From contig JAJNNY010000056.1 of assembly GCA_022453515.1 (NCBI GenBank), forward strand, positions 183,968-247,967: a DNA stretch of 64,000 bases, written 5' to 3'. Of this stretch, positions 25,801 through 37,461 are shown piece after piece. Position 1 is the stretch's first letter; every line of letters begins with the position of its first letter. The notes below the pieces were generated by a model. It did not search any database. It was not told the origin of the DNA and saw nothing but the letters and a program-made list of their open reading frames with translations. Position numbers and translations under genes: made by a program. The DNA comes from Astrocystis sublimbata (Eukaryota > Ascomycota > Sordariomycetes > Xylariales > Xylariaceae).

Positions 25801-27300
25801 CTACCCGTGGGACTGGATGGGGATTCATAAGGCACAGTCAAAGTGAGAGTTTCAAGTCCGTTTCCTCCTTGCCCGGGATTGGGTACGGTAACAGTGATGG
25901 TTTGAAGAGGCTGTGTCTCGCTCGCACCCTCACCAGATCCGTTTGGTGACTCGTTAGGGGCCGTGACGGTGAGAGTCTGGATGGGTCCGCTACCGCCCGC
26001 ACCAAACCCAGGCGAAGTGACAGTAAGTGTCGGTAGAGGTTGGTTGCCTTCGCTTCCTCCATTGGAAGCCGTCTCTGTGTAGGGAACTGAAACTGTTATG
26101 CCGCCAAAGGGATTGAAGGTACCTCCTGTCTCGGACTGCGATGGGGAGATACCGAAAGGGCCAGAAAAGGGGCCTGGTGGAACAGGTGAGCCAGAAACGG
26201 GGATAACCGATGCCCCTCCTTGACCACCAGGGCCATTCGGACCTTGAGGTGAGAGCCCACCCGACGAGGAGGGGTTGGCACCATTGGGAACAGTGATGGT
26301 GTATGTAATTATGGGAGAAATGCCGGTGTTGTAGGGGATGCCAGTGGGCACACCGTTTCCCAAACCACTGCTTCCAGGACTGCCGTTACCTGGGCCTCCG
26401 TTGCCTGAGCCACCGGCCGGAGCAGTCTCGGTAAGAGTGAAGATGGGTTGAGAAGTGAGAATGCTACCAGGAATTGGGTTGCCAGAAATCCCAGGGCCAC
26501 CATTGCCAGGGCCGATTGATAGAGATGCAGTAACAATGGGTATTGGAGAGCCATTTCCGCCAGTGCCAGCACCCCCTGGTCCGCCAGCCTCAGGTTGGGT
26601 GACAGTGATGGTCTGCGGGTAGCTGCCAGAGCCGGTGAGAGGGTTAGAGGCTGGCCCTGGAGAGACAATCGTGTAGGTGACGACGCTCGAAGTTGCTTGA
26701 CCAGGAGCGGGAGGCAAAGTGAGGGTGAGGAAATCAGTTGACCAATAAACGGAGCCAGAAGTTGACACGTCGGTGGGAGACCACGACAGCGGACCGGTAC
26801 CAGATTGGGGATATGAAGTGTAGAAGGGACCAGTAGAAGAGCCGCCTTGCTCGGGGGCGCCAGAACCGCCAGAACCGATGCCGCCAGAATTGGGAGACGC
26901 GCCAACAGTTACGGTAGAGACGACAGTAGACATGACAGTGTAACCAGGAACAACAGCAGGAGTGACAGTGATAAAAACAGTAGTAGGTGGAGGGAGTGGA
27001 CAGTGGCCAGGTGCACCTCCTGGGCTTGAGCCAGATCCTGTATCAGGTCCAGTGCCTGATCCAGGTCCGGATCCAGATCCGGATCCATTGTCAGGATTTC
27101 CTCCGCTTCCAGGAGCGCCAGGACTGCTCCGTTCACATGAGTTAGCATCAATCTGAATCCGAGCGAAGGATAAGGTGACTCGATGGGAACAAGAGATGGG
27201 ACACGTACGAATTCCCATTGCCATTGCCATATTGCTGAGCAGAGGACTGACCGGCAAGGCCTGCAGCCCAGGCAAGGCCGAGGAAGGCATCAAGACGCAT
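22839..27300 (-). CDS. Secreted Gly/Ser/Pro/Thr-rich repeat protein, adhesin-like
   Basis: Exon 1 (27300-27209) encodes a signal peptide, MRLDAFLGLAWAAGLAGQ ending SSAQ. An 85-bp intron (GTACGT donor, GCTAAC branch site) leads to exon 2 (27123-22839). Together 4377 nt, 1458 residues. An upstream ATG reading through the intron lacks a signal peptide and was rejected. The middle (genomic about 24250-26080) is a tandem array of degenerate units of about 42 residues, each pairing strands such as LQTLTVTVPN and ETLTLTVPNE with Gly/Pro/Ser/Asn linkers. The C-terminal third is Ser/Thr/Pro-rich and suits O-glycosylation. The last residues (GLMGLVGLRG) are weakly hydrophobic, so a GPI signal is doubtful. 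The likely role is in the cell wall or matrix: adhesion, surface hydrophobicity or amyloid-like assembly. Confidence 0.85.
24250..26080 (-). repeat. Tandem repeat array inside the adhesin-like gene
   Basis: Degenerate repeats of about 126 bp (42 codons, each made of two half-units of about 60 bp) coding alternating T/V strands and Gly-rich linkers. Units differ by many silent changes, showing an old array kept under protein-level constraint. Confidence 0.8.
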
Positions 27301-27439
27301 GCTTGCTTGGCCTAGTATGAACCAAGACCCTGAGCGGATGGGTGGTGAGTCTCTTGGTATCTGACTGGCTGCCGATGATTGACGACGGTATGAGAGATGC
27401 TGGTAAGGCAAGCTATAACGAATGACGGCCTTAGGTACG

Positions 27440-27590
27440 ATGAGAGATAGGTAAAGAGAGGAAGAACAAGGTGAGAGAGAGCCTTGGAAGAGAGGGGTGC
27501 GGGAGGCGGGGAGGTGAAGAGGAACGAGTGTGGGAGTTGGGAAAACTTGGGAAGGGTGGAAGGGGAGAGAAACGGGGAGTGGGAAAACCA
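27440..27590 (-). promoter_or_regulatory. Pyrimidine-rich promoter tract of the adhesin-like gene
   Basis: About 150 bp, 140-290 bp upstream of the minus-strand ATG, is overwhelmingly purine on the plus strand, hence CT-rich on the coding strand. Such tracts are common just upstream of strongly expressed fungal genes. Confidence 0.5.
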
Positions 27591-28708
27591 CTGCTTGGAA
27601 GGGCGAGTTGTGCGTGCCCTACCGCGTCGTGCCTTCCCGCGAAGCTGATGAGCACATCGATTGTTGGATCGAAAGGAAGGTGCGTTGGAGCCCCATGGCC
27701 TTACTGGGTGCAAGGCCACCAGAGCTCAAGCAGGCACTTGCATCATCCGTCTTGCCCCTGCCGCTTGACGACAGGTGGATGCTGGGTCGGAAGTACCTAC
27801 CTGGTAGTAGGGCCTCATGAAGCAGAGTCTGCCGCCTTCCCACGCATCTCTCTCCCGAAGGCAAAGGCAAGAGCAAGAGGCTCTCTGGTTGGAAGTCGGG
27901 TAGGTACCTAGGTACATAAATAGTTTTCAATCATGGATGCAAGTGCCTGGATACATCATGATGTACGCATACCCAACTCCCGTGCTTTCCATCGTATTGC
28001 TCATTGTCTGCGCCGAAGCAAGGTCATAGATACCTTGAGGTACCTATGGTGTAGCAATTGGATTCGGATCTTTCATAACACATTCTTCAGGCTGCTGTGA
28101 ACATGAAAGTTTGTTGCTAGATAAGTGAATAGCAACTATATGGTTGGCGATGATGGGTGTGCTAATGCGATTGATGTGGGCTGCAAATTTGCTACATCCT
28201 GTATCTTGACGAAAGTACATAATGACGGGCCTTAAACATCGAAGCCTTGATTTGTGTCATGATGCAAGCTCGTCCATCGCCTTGCGAAACACACTTCTGC
28301 GAGAATGGCACCCTGGCCGCCAGACTTGACGTTGGTTGTGGAATTCTAATCCTTGATGCGACTTTTCTGTCATGCTCGACACAGTCAGAATAGTGGCTCC
28401 ATTTTATAATGTTGGTATCGTAGGCATCTGAATGAGAAGACACCCTGCTGCAAGGAGAGTATCTTGGAAATTCGTCTATGTTGGCAAACCAACAGACATC
28501 TGTCAATTGAGCTGGCGTTACATTATCCTAGGTCCGGCAATCGAAGGCAAAAATCACTTCGAACAACGAGCTGCACGATACGAATGCCCAGGTGACTTAA
28601 AAGAACGTCCCCAGTTGTGCATCCGCCATGTTGCAACGTGAGATGGGAATAATACAATTTCCGTACCGAACCCCATCTAGACTATCAAATCTATGATGAT
28701 ATCTGTAT
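27591..28708. other. Intergenic, no gene recognised
   Basis: Contains short open frames on both strands without domains and copies of the dispersed GGTACCTAGGTAC-type motif near 27900 and 28040. Confidence 0.45.
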
Positions 28709-29668
28709 CTATACAGGGTTGTCCTCGTAAGGCGGCGGTGGCGAATCGGGGGTCTGCTCAGGCACTTCTCTTGGTGCCTCTACCGGTGCTCGTGCCTGCT
28801 GCTCCAGCTTCGCCGCCCACAAGGCCGAACCGACCGTCGACGTCAGGAGGAAAAGGAAGGAGAATATAGGTATCAGGTTCAGGATCATAGCCAACGTGCC
28901 GAACCAAGTGTACTCCCAATACCTGTTCCGGATGGCCAGCTTCCGTTCTTTCTTGTTCAGCCCACGCAACTCGAACCACCTATAGTGCGCGAATGTGCCC
29001 AGCCGAGCACCTGTGATGATGAGAAAGGCCGGGGTGCCCACGTATGGAATCAGGTTAAGTGGAAGGCAGATGGTGAGTTCGACGATTTGGATCAGGCTCC
29101 ATGGCTGGTACACGGCTGCACTTGTCGGCTTGCCAAGCTTCTTGATGGAGTTGGGCGCATCTGGGAACAGCAGTCGGTGCGGCGCGATGAGGTGCTCGAG
29201 GTCTTTGTCTAGCAGGGTAGCCTGCGCAACGTCAGCGAATATGATCTTTTCAATAGTGGTATCGCGCGGTGCCTATCCGTCCTCCGGTGCAGTTGGGAGG
29301 TAGCTTACGTCGAACGCATCTACTCGGCACTCATCGACGAAGAACCCTTCGAAGAGACCCTGGATAATCACCAAACCCTCTCCCAGAACCAGAACAATCG
29401 CGTTGAGCCATGCGGCGCGGCCATGGAAGATAGCTAAGAATGCGAATTGGGGTAAGAAAGTAAAGATAAACAGGATCATGTACACCAGAATGGAGATGAT
29501 AGAGAGCGGAAGCAGTCGGCCAAGGAACAGAGGGTAGTAGGCGGGATGACGCAAGAAGTAGTATATTCCCTGCAACGGGTACGAGGCAGCGACTAGCGCC
29601 TGCGAGACATAGTTGTAGGGGCGCTCTAGGGAGCGTAGAGGGGTAGGTAACCGGGACTCCGAGGCCAT
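28709..29668 (-). CDS. Rrt8/EI24-like multi-pass membrane protein (outer spore wall/lipid droplet family)
   Basis: Exon 1 (29668-29309) and exon 2 (29221-28709), joined across an 87-bp intron, total 873 nt, 290 residues. Hydrophobic segments: about residues 50-72, 75-95 and 98-112 in exon 1, then two around VELTICLPLNLIPYVGTPAF and the LAMILNLIPIFSFLFLL region. LNLIPYVGTPAF and the WxYTWFGxxAMxLNLIPIFSF pattern match the fungal EI24-related family that includes yeast Rrt8, Lds1 and Lds2. In yeast these sit on lipid droplets and contribute to the outer spore wall; here an ER or lipid-droplet membrane role is inferred. The C-terminus is Pro/Glu-rich and ends in PPPPYEDNPV, a PPxY motif that could bind a Nedd4-type ligase. 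Confidence 0.85.
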
Positions 29669-30920
29669 CTCGACAGTTTTGACGCGGTAGAAAGGCGCAT
29701 GTGGTATATGATCAGGTAAAAGACATTCTGCATGTCAATGAGTGTTCGAGGTTGGCGCCGAGTTGGCTGCCTGCGTCATTATAGGGTACCTGTCAGCGAC
29801 TTAGGTAATGGTACCAGGTAAGGTACCGTCGGAGAGGTGTCTGCGTGCCTGGGGACCCTGGTTGACGCTAGGCGACATTCGGGATAGTGCATAAGGAAAA
29901 CAGCTGATTGACAGCTGCTGCAGAGCTGCTATCTGCTATCTGCTATCTCGCAAAGTGGTATGTCAGCATCAACTTATGGACCATACGCGCCAATAATCAG
30001 ATAAGACAAGATGCTTCCAAGAAGATCACGGAGTAAGATCATCATGATCATGATTGATATCAAACCAGGAACATTTGACATGTCCGCAAAAAAGTTGGCC
30101 TCCCATTCGATTTCGCATACAATGTCATGAATGCCATTACCTCCCTACTAAGCAAAGTATCTACCTCTCCAAGTCCGACCGTAATTGCTAATAAGATGTT
30201 CACTGTGTTTCCTCCCATACAGATAATTAGGTTACTCGGCATATTATCCCGAGACATATCATGCTCCACTTACTTACAAGCAGTCAATTGCTGTAGTGTT
30301 ACATTAGTTACATACCTCCCCAGATAGTGGAGTGAAGCACTCTTCATGAGAGAAATGACGTGCAGCTGAACTGGGGGTTGCCAACAAACGCAGTGCCACA
30401 TCAGATGGCGGCGCCAATTTCTCTCCAAACCCCCTGGCCCAACCATGGGTGTTAGACGAGAGACATCAATTGTCCATGGAGACAAACTCGGAGCCGCCAG
30501 TGCCACATATGACAGCGACTGCTGAAGTGACTCCATTGTTGCCACGTCCACAGCATGATCAGAAGTAATTACTAAGACATATTACTGTGCCAAATGTGCA
30601 GCCACCTAGGAAATATCAGAAACATACCCAGGTATAGATCCAGGTGTAAAATAGCATGTGCATACATATATGGCACCTATGGCTAGATCAGTTAGCTAGG
30701 TATGCATTTAGGTTTGACTAGGGTACAGAATAGTTATCTATCAGTTATACAATGGTCATTGCAGGGTTAAGCAGGATAGCAATCTAGAGTTTATATGATA
30801 GTCATCACAAGAATAACTAGGATGCCAGTTTAGAGCTTATACAACAGTCATAACATGGTTAAGCAGAGTTTAAACGTGATTGTTACTAAGCTAGCTATCT
30901 ACCTAACTGTTTCAATTGAC
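29669..30920. other. Intergenic; degenerate minisatellite near 3' end
   Basis: No gene recognised in 1.25 kb. Contains GGTACC/TAGGTA motifs near 29800 and the three-copy tandem repeat listed separately. Confidence 0.45.
30743..30872. repeat. Degenerate tandem repeat, about 46-50 bp period
   Basis: Three diverged copies begin with a motif like TATACAATGGTCAT, TATGATAGTCAT and TACAACAGTCAT, followed by GGTTAAGCAG-like and TAGAGTTT-like blocks. Confidence 0.55.
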
Positions 30921-32473
30921 CTAGGATCCTCCTGGCTGCACAGTCTGCGGGTGCTGAAAAACGTCCTCGGGATCAAGCTGTGACTTGAGCTCAACAAGGC
31001 GCGGAAGTTTGTGGCTATGGTACAGTCTCAATGCATCTTCTCGGTTGAGAGAAGAGTCAGCATAGTTACTAGAGGCTCCAGCCGAGATTCCACCCAACGA
31101 CTGGTTCAACGATTCTATGAATCGCATCCCATGTTCTTCAAAGCCTAGTCTGGCAAGGTGATCACCACTGCAGGAACCGTGGTGCTGGAAAACCCAGCCG
31201 GCATTGTGCCATGCGTAACAATCATCTGCAGGGGCGACACTGATCTGGCTGTCGTGGCCACCAAAGAGTTGAATACCGATGAATAAGTCCGTCCCCTTGG
31301 GGAGGCTCTTGCCCTGCTCGATGAGTGTGCTGAAGTAGTCTCTCATGGTCTCGTGCATGACAGGCTCTGACTGCAGTACAACTGCGGACTTGGCGAAGAA
31401 GAATACGTGAGGAGTCGGGGCAACCAGCTGTTGGCCGTTGGAGAACTCTGTCACGCTGTCTAGCCAGCTATGCTTGGAGACAATGCGGCAGGAGGCGGAT
31501 TTGAATTTGGAAACAAGCTGATCCTGCATCTGAGGCAGTAGGTCTGATTGAAACTCCAGTTCCGTACCCAGAAATGTTCCTTCGAGTGTGAATCGGTCAT
31601 GGTTGAGGTGTATCACAAGTCCCAGTCGTCGATCGATATGATCTGAGAAGCGGAAGAACTGGTCGACGGTCGCAAAGGCAGTGATTGCACGATCGACGCT
31701 TTGCAATTCTTGAGAGAGGTTGACTGTCCAATGTATCACAATGTCGGGGGCCCTCTGGGTTCGCAGGTTGAAGTTGACAATGATTCCGAATGAATCTGCA
31801 GCCCCGCGCATGGCCTAGTCCAATACATCCGATAAATTAGTTTCGTGGCTTGGTATCATAATATGGAAAGCGAACGTACAGCAAATATGTCTGGCCGGTT
31901 GTTTTTGTCCACCTCAACTATGCTACCGTCGGCCATCACAACGGTCATGCCGACAACTGAATCCATAGAGAGACCCCATGCTCTGGACAGCATACCGAAG
32001 CCGCCATGTGTGAAGTGGCCACCAATGCCAACACTCGTGCAAGTGCCATGTGGAACAGCTTGACGGCCCTGGTTGTAAAGGCTCTCGGCCAAGTTGCCCA
32101 GTCTAATACCGCCTTGCGCGACGTAGATATTCTGTTGGTCTGCGGGGTCCTGTTCGTTCGCAGGCCAAGTGCGATTGAAGTGTCGAAGGTCGATAACAAC
32201 GGCTCCATCGACCCCCCCTAAGCTGTGTGAGGCGTATGAATGCCCGCCCGATCGTGCTTGAATCTTGAAACCGGCGCTCGAAGCATGACGCACAGCATCT
32301 GAAATTTCGACAAGTGTCTTGGGCAAAATCACGAATGAAGGGGTAAACGGCAGGCGGGAATTATGGTAGGGCTCATGCCATTCTTGCCAGCTACTATCAG
32401 GCGTTGTGGGTGTCTTGAAATCAATACCCGTGGACGTGAGAAGGCCCTCAAGTAGTGTTGTGGGAGAATCCAT
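30921..32473 (-). CDS. FAD-linked oxidoreductase, bicovalent flavin type (AA7/BBE family)
   Basis: Exon 1 (32473-31880) and exon 2 (31814-30921), with a 65-bp intron, total 1488 nt, 495 residues. The PCMH-type FAD domain spans about residues 40-210. H78 in RSGGHSYAS and C145 in HGTCTSVGIGGH are the two expected covalent flavin anchors, as in glucooligosaccharide oxidase. The DIFA-AMRGAADSFGIIV junction created by splicing is the conserved helix of the fold. The C-terminal berberine-bridge region ends in RLVELKSQLDPEDVF, typical of AA7 enzymes. Members oxidise sugars, oligosaccharides or secondary metabolites using oxygen. No signal peptide is visible at this start (MDSPTTLL), so it may be intracellular and serve secondary metabolism, or an upstream exon is missing. 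Confidence 0.93.
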
Positions 32474-33440
32474 GGTTGCGCATGTAGAGATGGGATAGAT
32501 TAGGAACGGTCGAAGCTTTGGGGTTGTTGCGAAAGGTAAGTAGAAGTAGGCACGTTCGCCGAAATCAGGAAAACGGTTCCGTGATCAAGTGAATGTTTGC
32601 TCACACAAGACTGTCGAGTGTAGGTCGGCAGGTAGGTAGGTAAAAGTTTATTAATTTGCACACCCGCTTAGGTTATCATGCCACCATTGGTAGATCAAGT
32701 TTGTTTGTTTGTAACACACCTGGAAAATCTTAATGTCAAGTGATCCGTTGTGTTGCCAAACTTGCTGCAATAAGCATACGCTAGCCGATAACAATACTAT
32801 AACAGGATTGTGAAAGAAATAGCCACACCTGGTCTGTTGAGTGAGGCTTTTTAACACGGCTTGGTGCTACACCTACGTTGACATTGTGTATAAATCTGTG
32901 ATACCTATTGTAAACACATAATCTGTTTTTATTCAAGATCTATATAACCAAGAAATCATCAAAGAAATAAACAGCCTACACCCCATAGCATATCAACATA
33001 GATAGTACTCTACGTAGAAGGCCTTTCAATCACCTTTCATCCTTTAGGGCCCCTGAGAGTACAGTAGTTTAGGACTTTCAGATGCCATAACTATGCCTGG
33101 GTAGCATTCAATCTTGTATATCTAGGTAGAGGGCACACAAATGAAGTCCCCATTGTCAATGCAATATGTTCAAGCACTACTGTGAAATTTGGATCTAAGA
33201 AATGATCAGGAAGGCATGATAAGCATTGGAAGCCCCAGATATGGTACATTTGCCCTGTAAGTCCTTAAGTATTCAATCATATGATCTACTTGTGCAATCT
33301 CAACTTTGATGAGTAGCTGATTACAAGATTTTATTCACACGTTATCATACCCTCGAAATGGAAAAGATTTGATCTCGTTACACACATATGCTAATTATCA
33401 CCCTAGCGCATGTGACTAAGCTTAGAAGGTTCCATCTCCC
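32474..33440. other. Intergenic, no gene recognised
   Basis: AT-biased, only short frames. Includes a GGTAGGTAGGTA run near 32630. Confidence 0.45.
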
Positions 33441-34562
33441 TTACAACTGATCGAGAAGCTTATCGGCGGTGTCTGTGACATTCGTTCCGAACATTGTGGG
33501 GATTGTCTGGCAAGTGTCAGTGAATGTCAGAGATAGTGCGCAAAGGGTGCTTTATATACCTGAAGATAAAGGACGCCATTTTCAATGATGGACTCGTTGT
33601 AAGATTTGCCGGGCTGGAGCTTATCGACAATCCGGAAGACAACCTCTCCCTTCTCTATAACCTCATTGAAGCCCTCCTGCAGGAGCTCGTCGTCTTCGAA
33701 TTTCTGCCACTGCAGCTGGCTGACGAGACCCTCGAAGTACAGTCTCGTGAACTCGCCCAAGTTCTTTTCCCAGTCATCTCTCAGTTCCGTCTTCTTCTTC
33801 TTGCTCTCCTCCAACAGCTTGGCGAAGTTGTCCTCGAAGTTCGGATTCAGCTTGATGTCGGGCTTGGCCACAAGCTCGCCGACGCGCTTCTGAATCGCCT
33901 CGATCTTAAGATCGTAGTTCTCTCTGATGTCCATGCGGACCGCATAGCTCATTGTGCTTCCACCTTGAGAAGGTGCGTCGTTGAGAGCTTTGAGCAGGAC
34001 GTCACGGTCCAAGCAGTACGAGATATTCGAACCTAGGCATTCAGGTGCAAACAGAAGGCGGAGTTGGCCGTCATTCACATCGGCACCGCAGTAGCTGAAT
34101 CGCTTGTGCTCGTCCACATCCAGCGTCATAACATGTGTGTGGGCAATGGTGTTGATCTCGTTCACACCGTCCTCTTCGAACTTCTGCTCATATTCTTGTA
34201 GTCTCCTGATAGCTCCATCGAAGTATCTATACCCCAATGTTAGCGTTTCTTCCGTTCGGATATGATCAAAGGTTAGGTAGTCATGTTTGCGCACTCATAA
34301 AGGCATGCACCCAGATTTTGCTGCGCATACGAGCTACTTTCTGCATAGGCATAGATCTGGTTGGGGACAACTTCGATGGTCCAGCCAACCCCTAGAATGG
34401 TGGAAAGCTTGGTCTCGAGATCACCCTTCTTGGCTTCCCACTCGTCCCGCACTAGGATGAAATCATTAGCATTGACGCTGTTTGCTTGACGATGACATGG
34501 GTCAACTAACAACTCTTGCGAACGGCCAGCGGAAGTTTCTCGACTGGGGCGCGTTTGGACAT
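33441..34562 (-). CDS. Conserved-looking hypothetical protein, 313 residues
   Basis: Four exons (34562-34511, 34451-34295, 34226-33560, 33506-33441) with introns of 59, 68 and 53 bp total 942 nt, 313 residues. The start (MSKRAPVEKLPLAVRKS) was chosen because splicing to LRDEWEAKKGDLETKL gives one continuous helix-rich protein; the long read-through frame upstream contains no other good start. Strongly charged; residues about 180-215 (EAIQKRVGELV and LLEESKKKKTELRDDW) look helical or coiled. No signal peptide, TM segment or known catalytic motif. The repeated in-frame splice solutions argue that it is real. I do not recognise the family. It faces the gene at 35813 across a 1.25-kb divergent gap. 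Confidence 0.75.
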
Positions 34563-35812
34563 ATTGAAGGAATAGAGTTATCTTTGTCTGGATATTGACG
34601 AGAGGGAATTGACTGGCTTGGGAAATCACTAAAGCGTGGGTCTTTTGGGGGATTTTGCAAGTCGTGTATGTGATGCTGCTAAGATTCACCATCAATAGAG
34701 CATGTGTTCTAGGTAGGATTCGTACAGCGATTTATGTATCTGTCCGACCCCGCAGTCGTTCATCAACAAGGCAGACAACCCTTCAGGGTTCTTTGACAAT
34801 TACTAGTACAATATTCGCGGCTGGCCCGCCGTGGCTCCTCAGCTAACGCTTTTATAGTTTTCAGCTCTTGTCAGCTAGCCCAACACTTTGAAGCTATTCC
34901 GACAATTAGCTTTGCCCCCGGAGCTTATGTGGCCGGAAATGGAAAGTATGCAGTCAGATTGAAGCTCTTGATTCGCTGATGTCGAAGGAGGTCCCCTACC
35001 GACACCCCTGCCAATCCACGCCTGGACCCCTCTGAGATTCAGCTTAAGGCACCCCGCACCTGGGCATGCACTGTACCTAGGAGGTAGTTAAAGTTTAGCA
35101 TTCCCCCAGAGGCTGGTAAATCGCGACATTTGGCATCAATTCCTACTTTGCGAGATGCTACAATGATTGCATATCAGCGAACTAGTTATGCTTTCCAACT
35201 TGTAGAAATTGATCGGCCAAATCTCTTACTCAGTGTAATAGTGTTTTGTAAGATATGTGGTGACTTACCAATATACTAGTAGTGATGAGTCGAATCCATG
35301 AGGTCTGACACAGTACTACGTTTCCGCGACTCAGCCGCAGGGTCTCATCACACCGCTTGCTATACTAGCCGCTTCCCGCCCCAAGCTGGGCCAGCTCTAG
35401 GGCTAAGCTTTGAGCTAGGGAAACCGTAGGACCCAGAGTTACTGATTCCCTGATTGTGATCAAATTAAGAATGAAAACGACGCGAAAGCCTAAAATGCCA
35501 GAGAGGACAAGGTGACTACCGGTCACTAACACCACTAACACCGTCCGCTCCCGACCGGACCCTCGAGCTAGGCCTTGGCAGGGCAGATTCTCGGCAGGCC
35601 TGGCCGTCCGGCGTGATTCAGGTCAAAGCACTTGCCAAAAGGCGAGAATCTCATGTCATCACGATTGCAATGCATATAATTGTATGTAAAGCGCATGTGA
35701 TGTCGCGTACCAGCACTGGACGGATGAAGATCTCCCCCGCCGCTACCGTGACGAAGCGCTTAAGTACCTGAATAACGAGGCCATCAGCAGCTCTCAAGAA
35801 AAACCCACAGCC
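34563..35812. other. Divergent intergenic region between two unknown genes
   Basis: 1.25 kb without coding signal between two start codons pointing apart. It must carry both promoters. No specific sites identified. Confidence 0.5.
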
Positions 35813-37156
35813 ATGTCGAGACTGTGAGTATACACACTATGATGACTTCATGCGAAAAGGACGAATGGGGTTCTGGGATATGCTAACATATCGCGTCCTG
35901 GTAGCCCAATCAAGATCCAGATCGGCAGTACGTGCGCACTGATACTTGCAATATAGAGATACCTATTGACTCTATAGAATAGTCCGCGATGTATGGGAAC
36001 GCGAAGATGCGCCCGTGCAGAAGGCGATTCGCAACCTGAAAGACGTGACCGGCGTTGATGTCACCGTCGATCCTGAATGGCCTCTTCTCCTGTCGGAGCT
36101 AGATAATTTCTACCCTGACAAGGCAACGCTGGTGCCGTCAGTCGCCTCAGCCGTGGAGGCTTTTTGTGTCGCGCTCAGCACTCTCGCCGACGACGAAGCC
36201 AATGCAAAATGGGCAGACGTGCTCCTCGAGCGAACGGAAAGCCACATCCGCATCTCTATCGGTGTATGAGCCCGTCCTACACCTGTCACCGCTTCCTGAT
36301 ACCTATTAATGGCTCGATACTTACATGATGCAGGTACTCAAAGGCAGCGAGATCGGTATATCTTGGGCCGACCAGGAGAATTCATTCCTCATCTCGTTGC
36401 CCAAAGGCGTAATTCCAACACAGTCATACATGCTACCCTTCTTCGTGGGGAACTTGCTAAACGTCTTCGACAAGAAAGAAGGAAGACAATCATCCACTGA
36501 GAAGAAGCCCGCTCCAGCAGCAGATGACTGGGCAGCTATAACGGTCGATAGGAGGACAGGCACCGCCGCGGTCGTCGAAGCGCCCCCACCGTCCGGTAGT
36601 ACCACTACCGTGAAGCCGCAGCAGCAACCACAAGCTCCTTCGTTCGATGTGATTCCCAACGTCGAGACTTTGGCGCGCCCGGACGATCTGCTTCTCAAGC
36701 CACCTTACCACCTAATCATGCACAGCCATGGCGAGACAACGATCAGCGTACAATGCAGCCACAGTCCAACTCTACAATTCATAGCAAATTACTTGAAGAA
36801 GTGGTCCCGGACGAATCACAACAATACAACAAGAGTAAGTGGGTTTCACGTTAATGAATTTCAACTCACTCCCGTCTTGCACACACATACAACCTTTGAC
36901 GAAGAATACAATTAACCCGATGCGTACACAATAGCCACCATGTGCCGAGATAAAACTACACCAATCGGCGTTCGGCCTCGGTGTAGTGTATGACCGTCTA
37001 TCGATCGTGACGGAATCGCGCTACAACATCCAAGCAGTCTCGCCGACAATTGTTCTCAGCTTGATCGAGGGTGTTCTCGGCTACAAGAGCATTTATAGCA
37101 ACGGCTCGACATGGACCTTCAGGAAGGACGTCGAGTTCAAACCCAACAGATACTAG
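35813..37156 (+). CDS. Hypothetical protein, 345 residues, five exons
   Basis: Exons 35813-35823, 35905-35927, 35983-36263, 36334-36834 and 36935-37156 sum to 1038 nt, 345 residues. The first two exons are tiny (11 and 23 nt) but give MSRLPIKIQIG and an open junction to RDVWEREDAPVQKAI. The acceptor at 35981-35982 is required, because the nearer AG at 35976-35977 leads straight to a stop. Middle: an alpha-helical N-terminal part, then WADVLLERTESHIRISIGV; a Pro/Gln/Ser/Thr-rich linker at about residues 165-205; and a C-terminal part with GVVYDRLSIVTESRYNIQAVS. No signal peptide or TM segment. Family not recognised. It diverges from the 313-residue gene, so the two may share control. Confidence 0.7.
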
Positions 37157-37461
37157 GCATTTGGTATGAGAAATAAGTGACGGCTTTCACGTCCCTCTAG
37201 TCACTGATGTTGCGCATGATCCATTGAGTTTTCATACTACGGGCTAGGTTCATGCCTAGATTGACGTTTGTCAGCATACATGTCAGATAGCTGTCGCACT
37301 GAGCGACTAGGAATTCGGCGAATTGATATTTTGTATTGATAATAGGATAACTGATGCAGTTCTGGAAATATTATACTGCAAGCATGAAACGTACCCAAAA
37401 GCATTAACCAATGACTTCCTCTCTAAACCGTGTCCAAACTCCTCGCACAGGCATTGGCCAA
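37157..37461. other. Convergent 3' intergenic region
   Basis: 305 bp between two stop codons; nothing recognised. Confidence 0.5.

Noticed and set aside
25030..25949. Plus-strand frames of 124-151 codons with repeated residues
   Set aside because: They are mirror readings of the minus-strand repeat array; repeats in the coding strand force open frames on the other.
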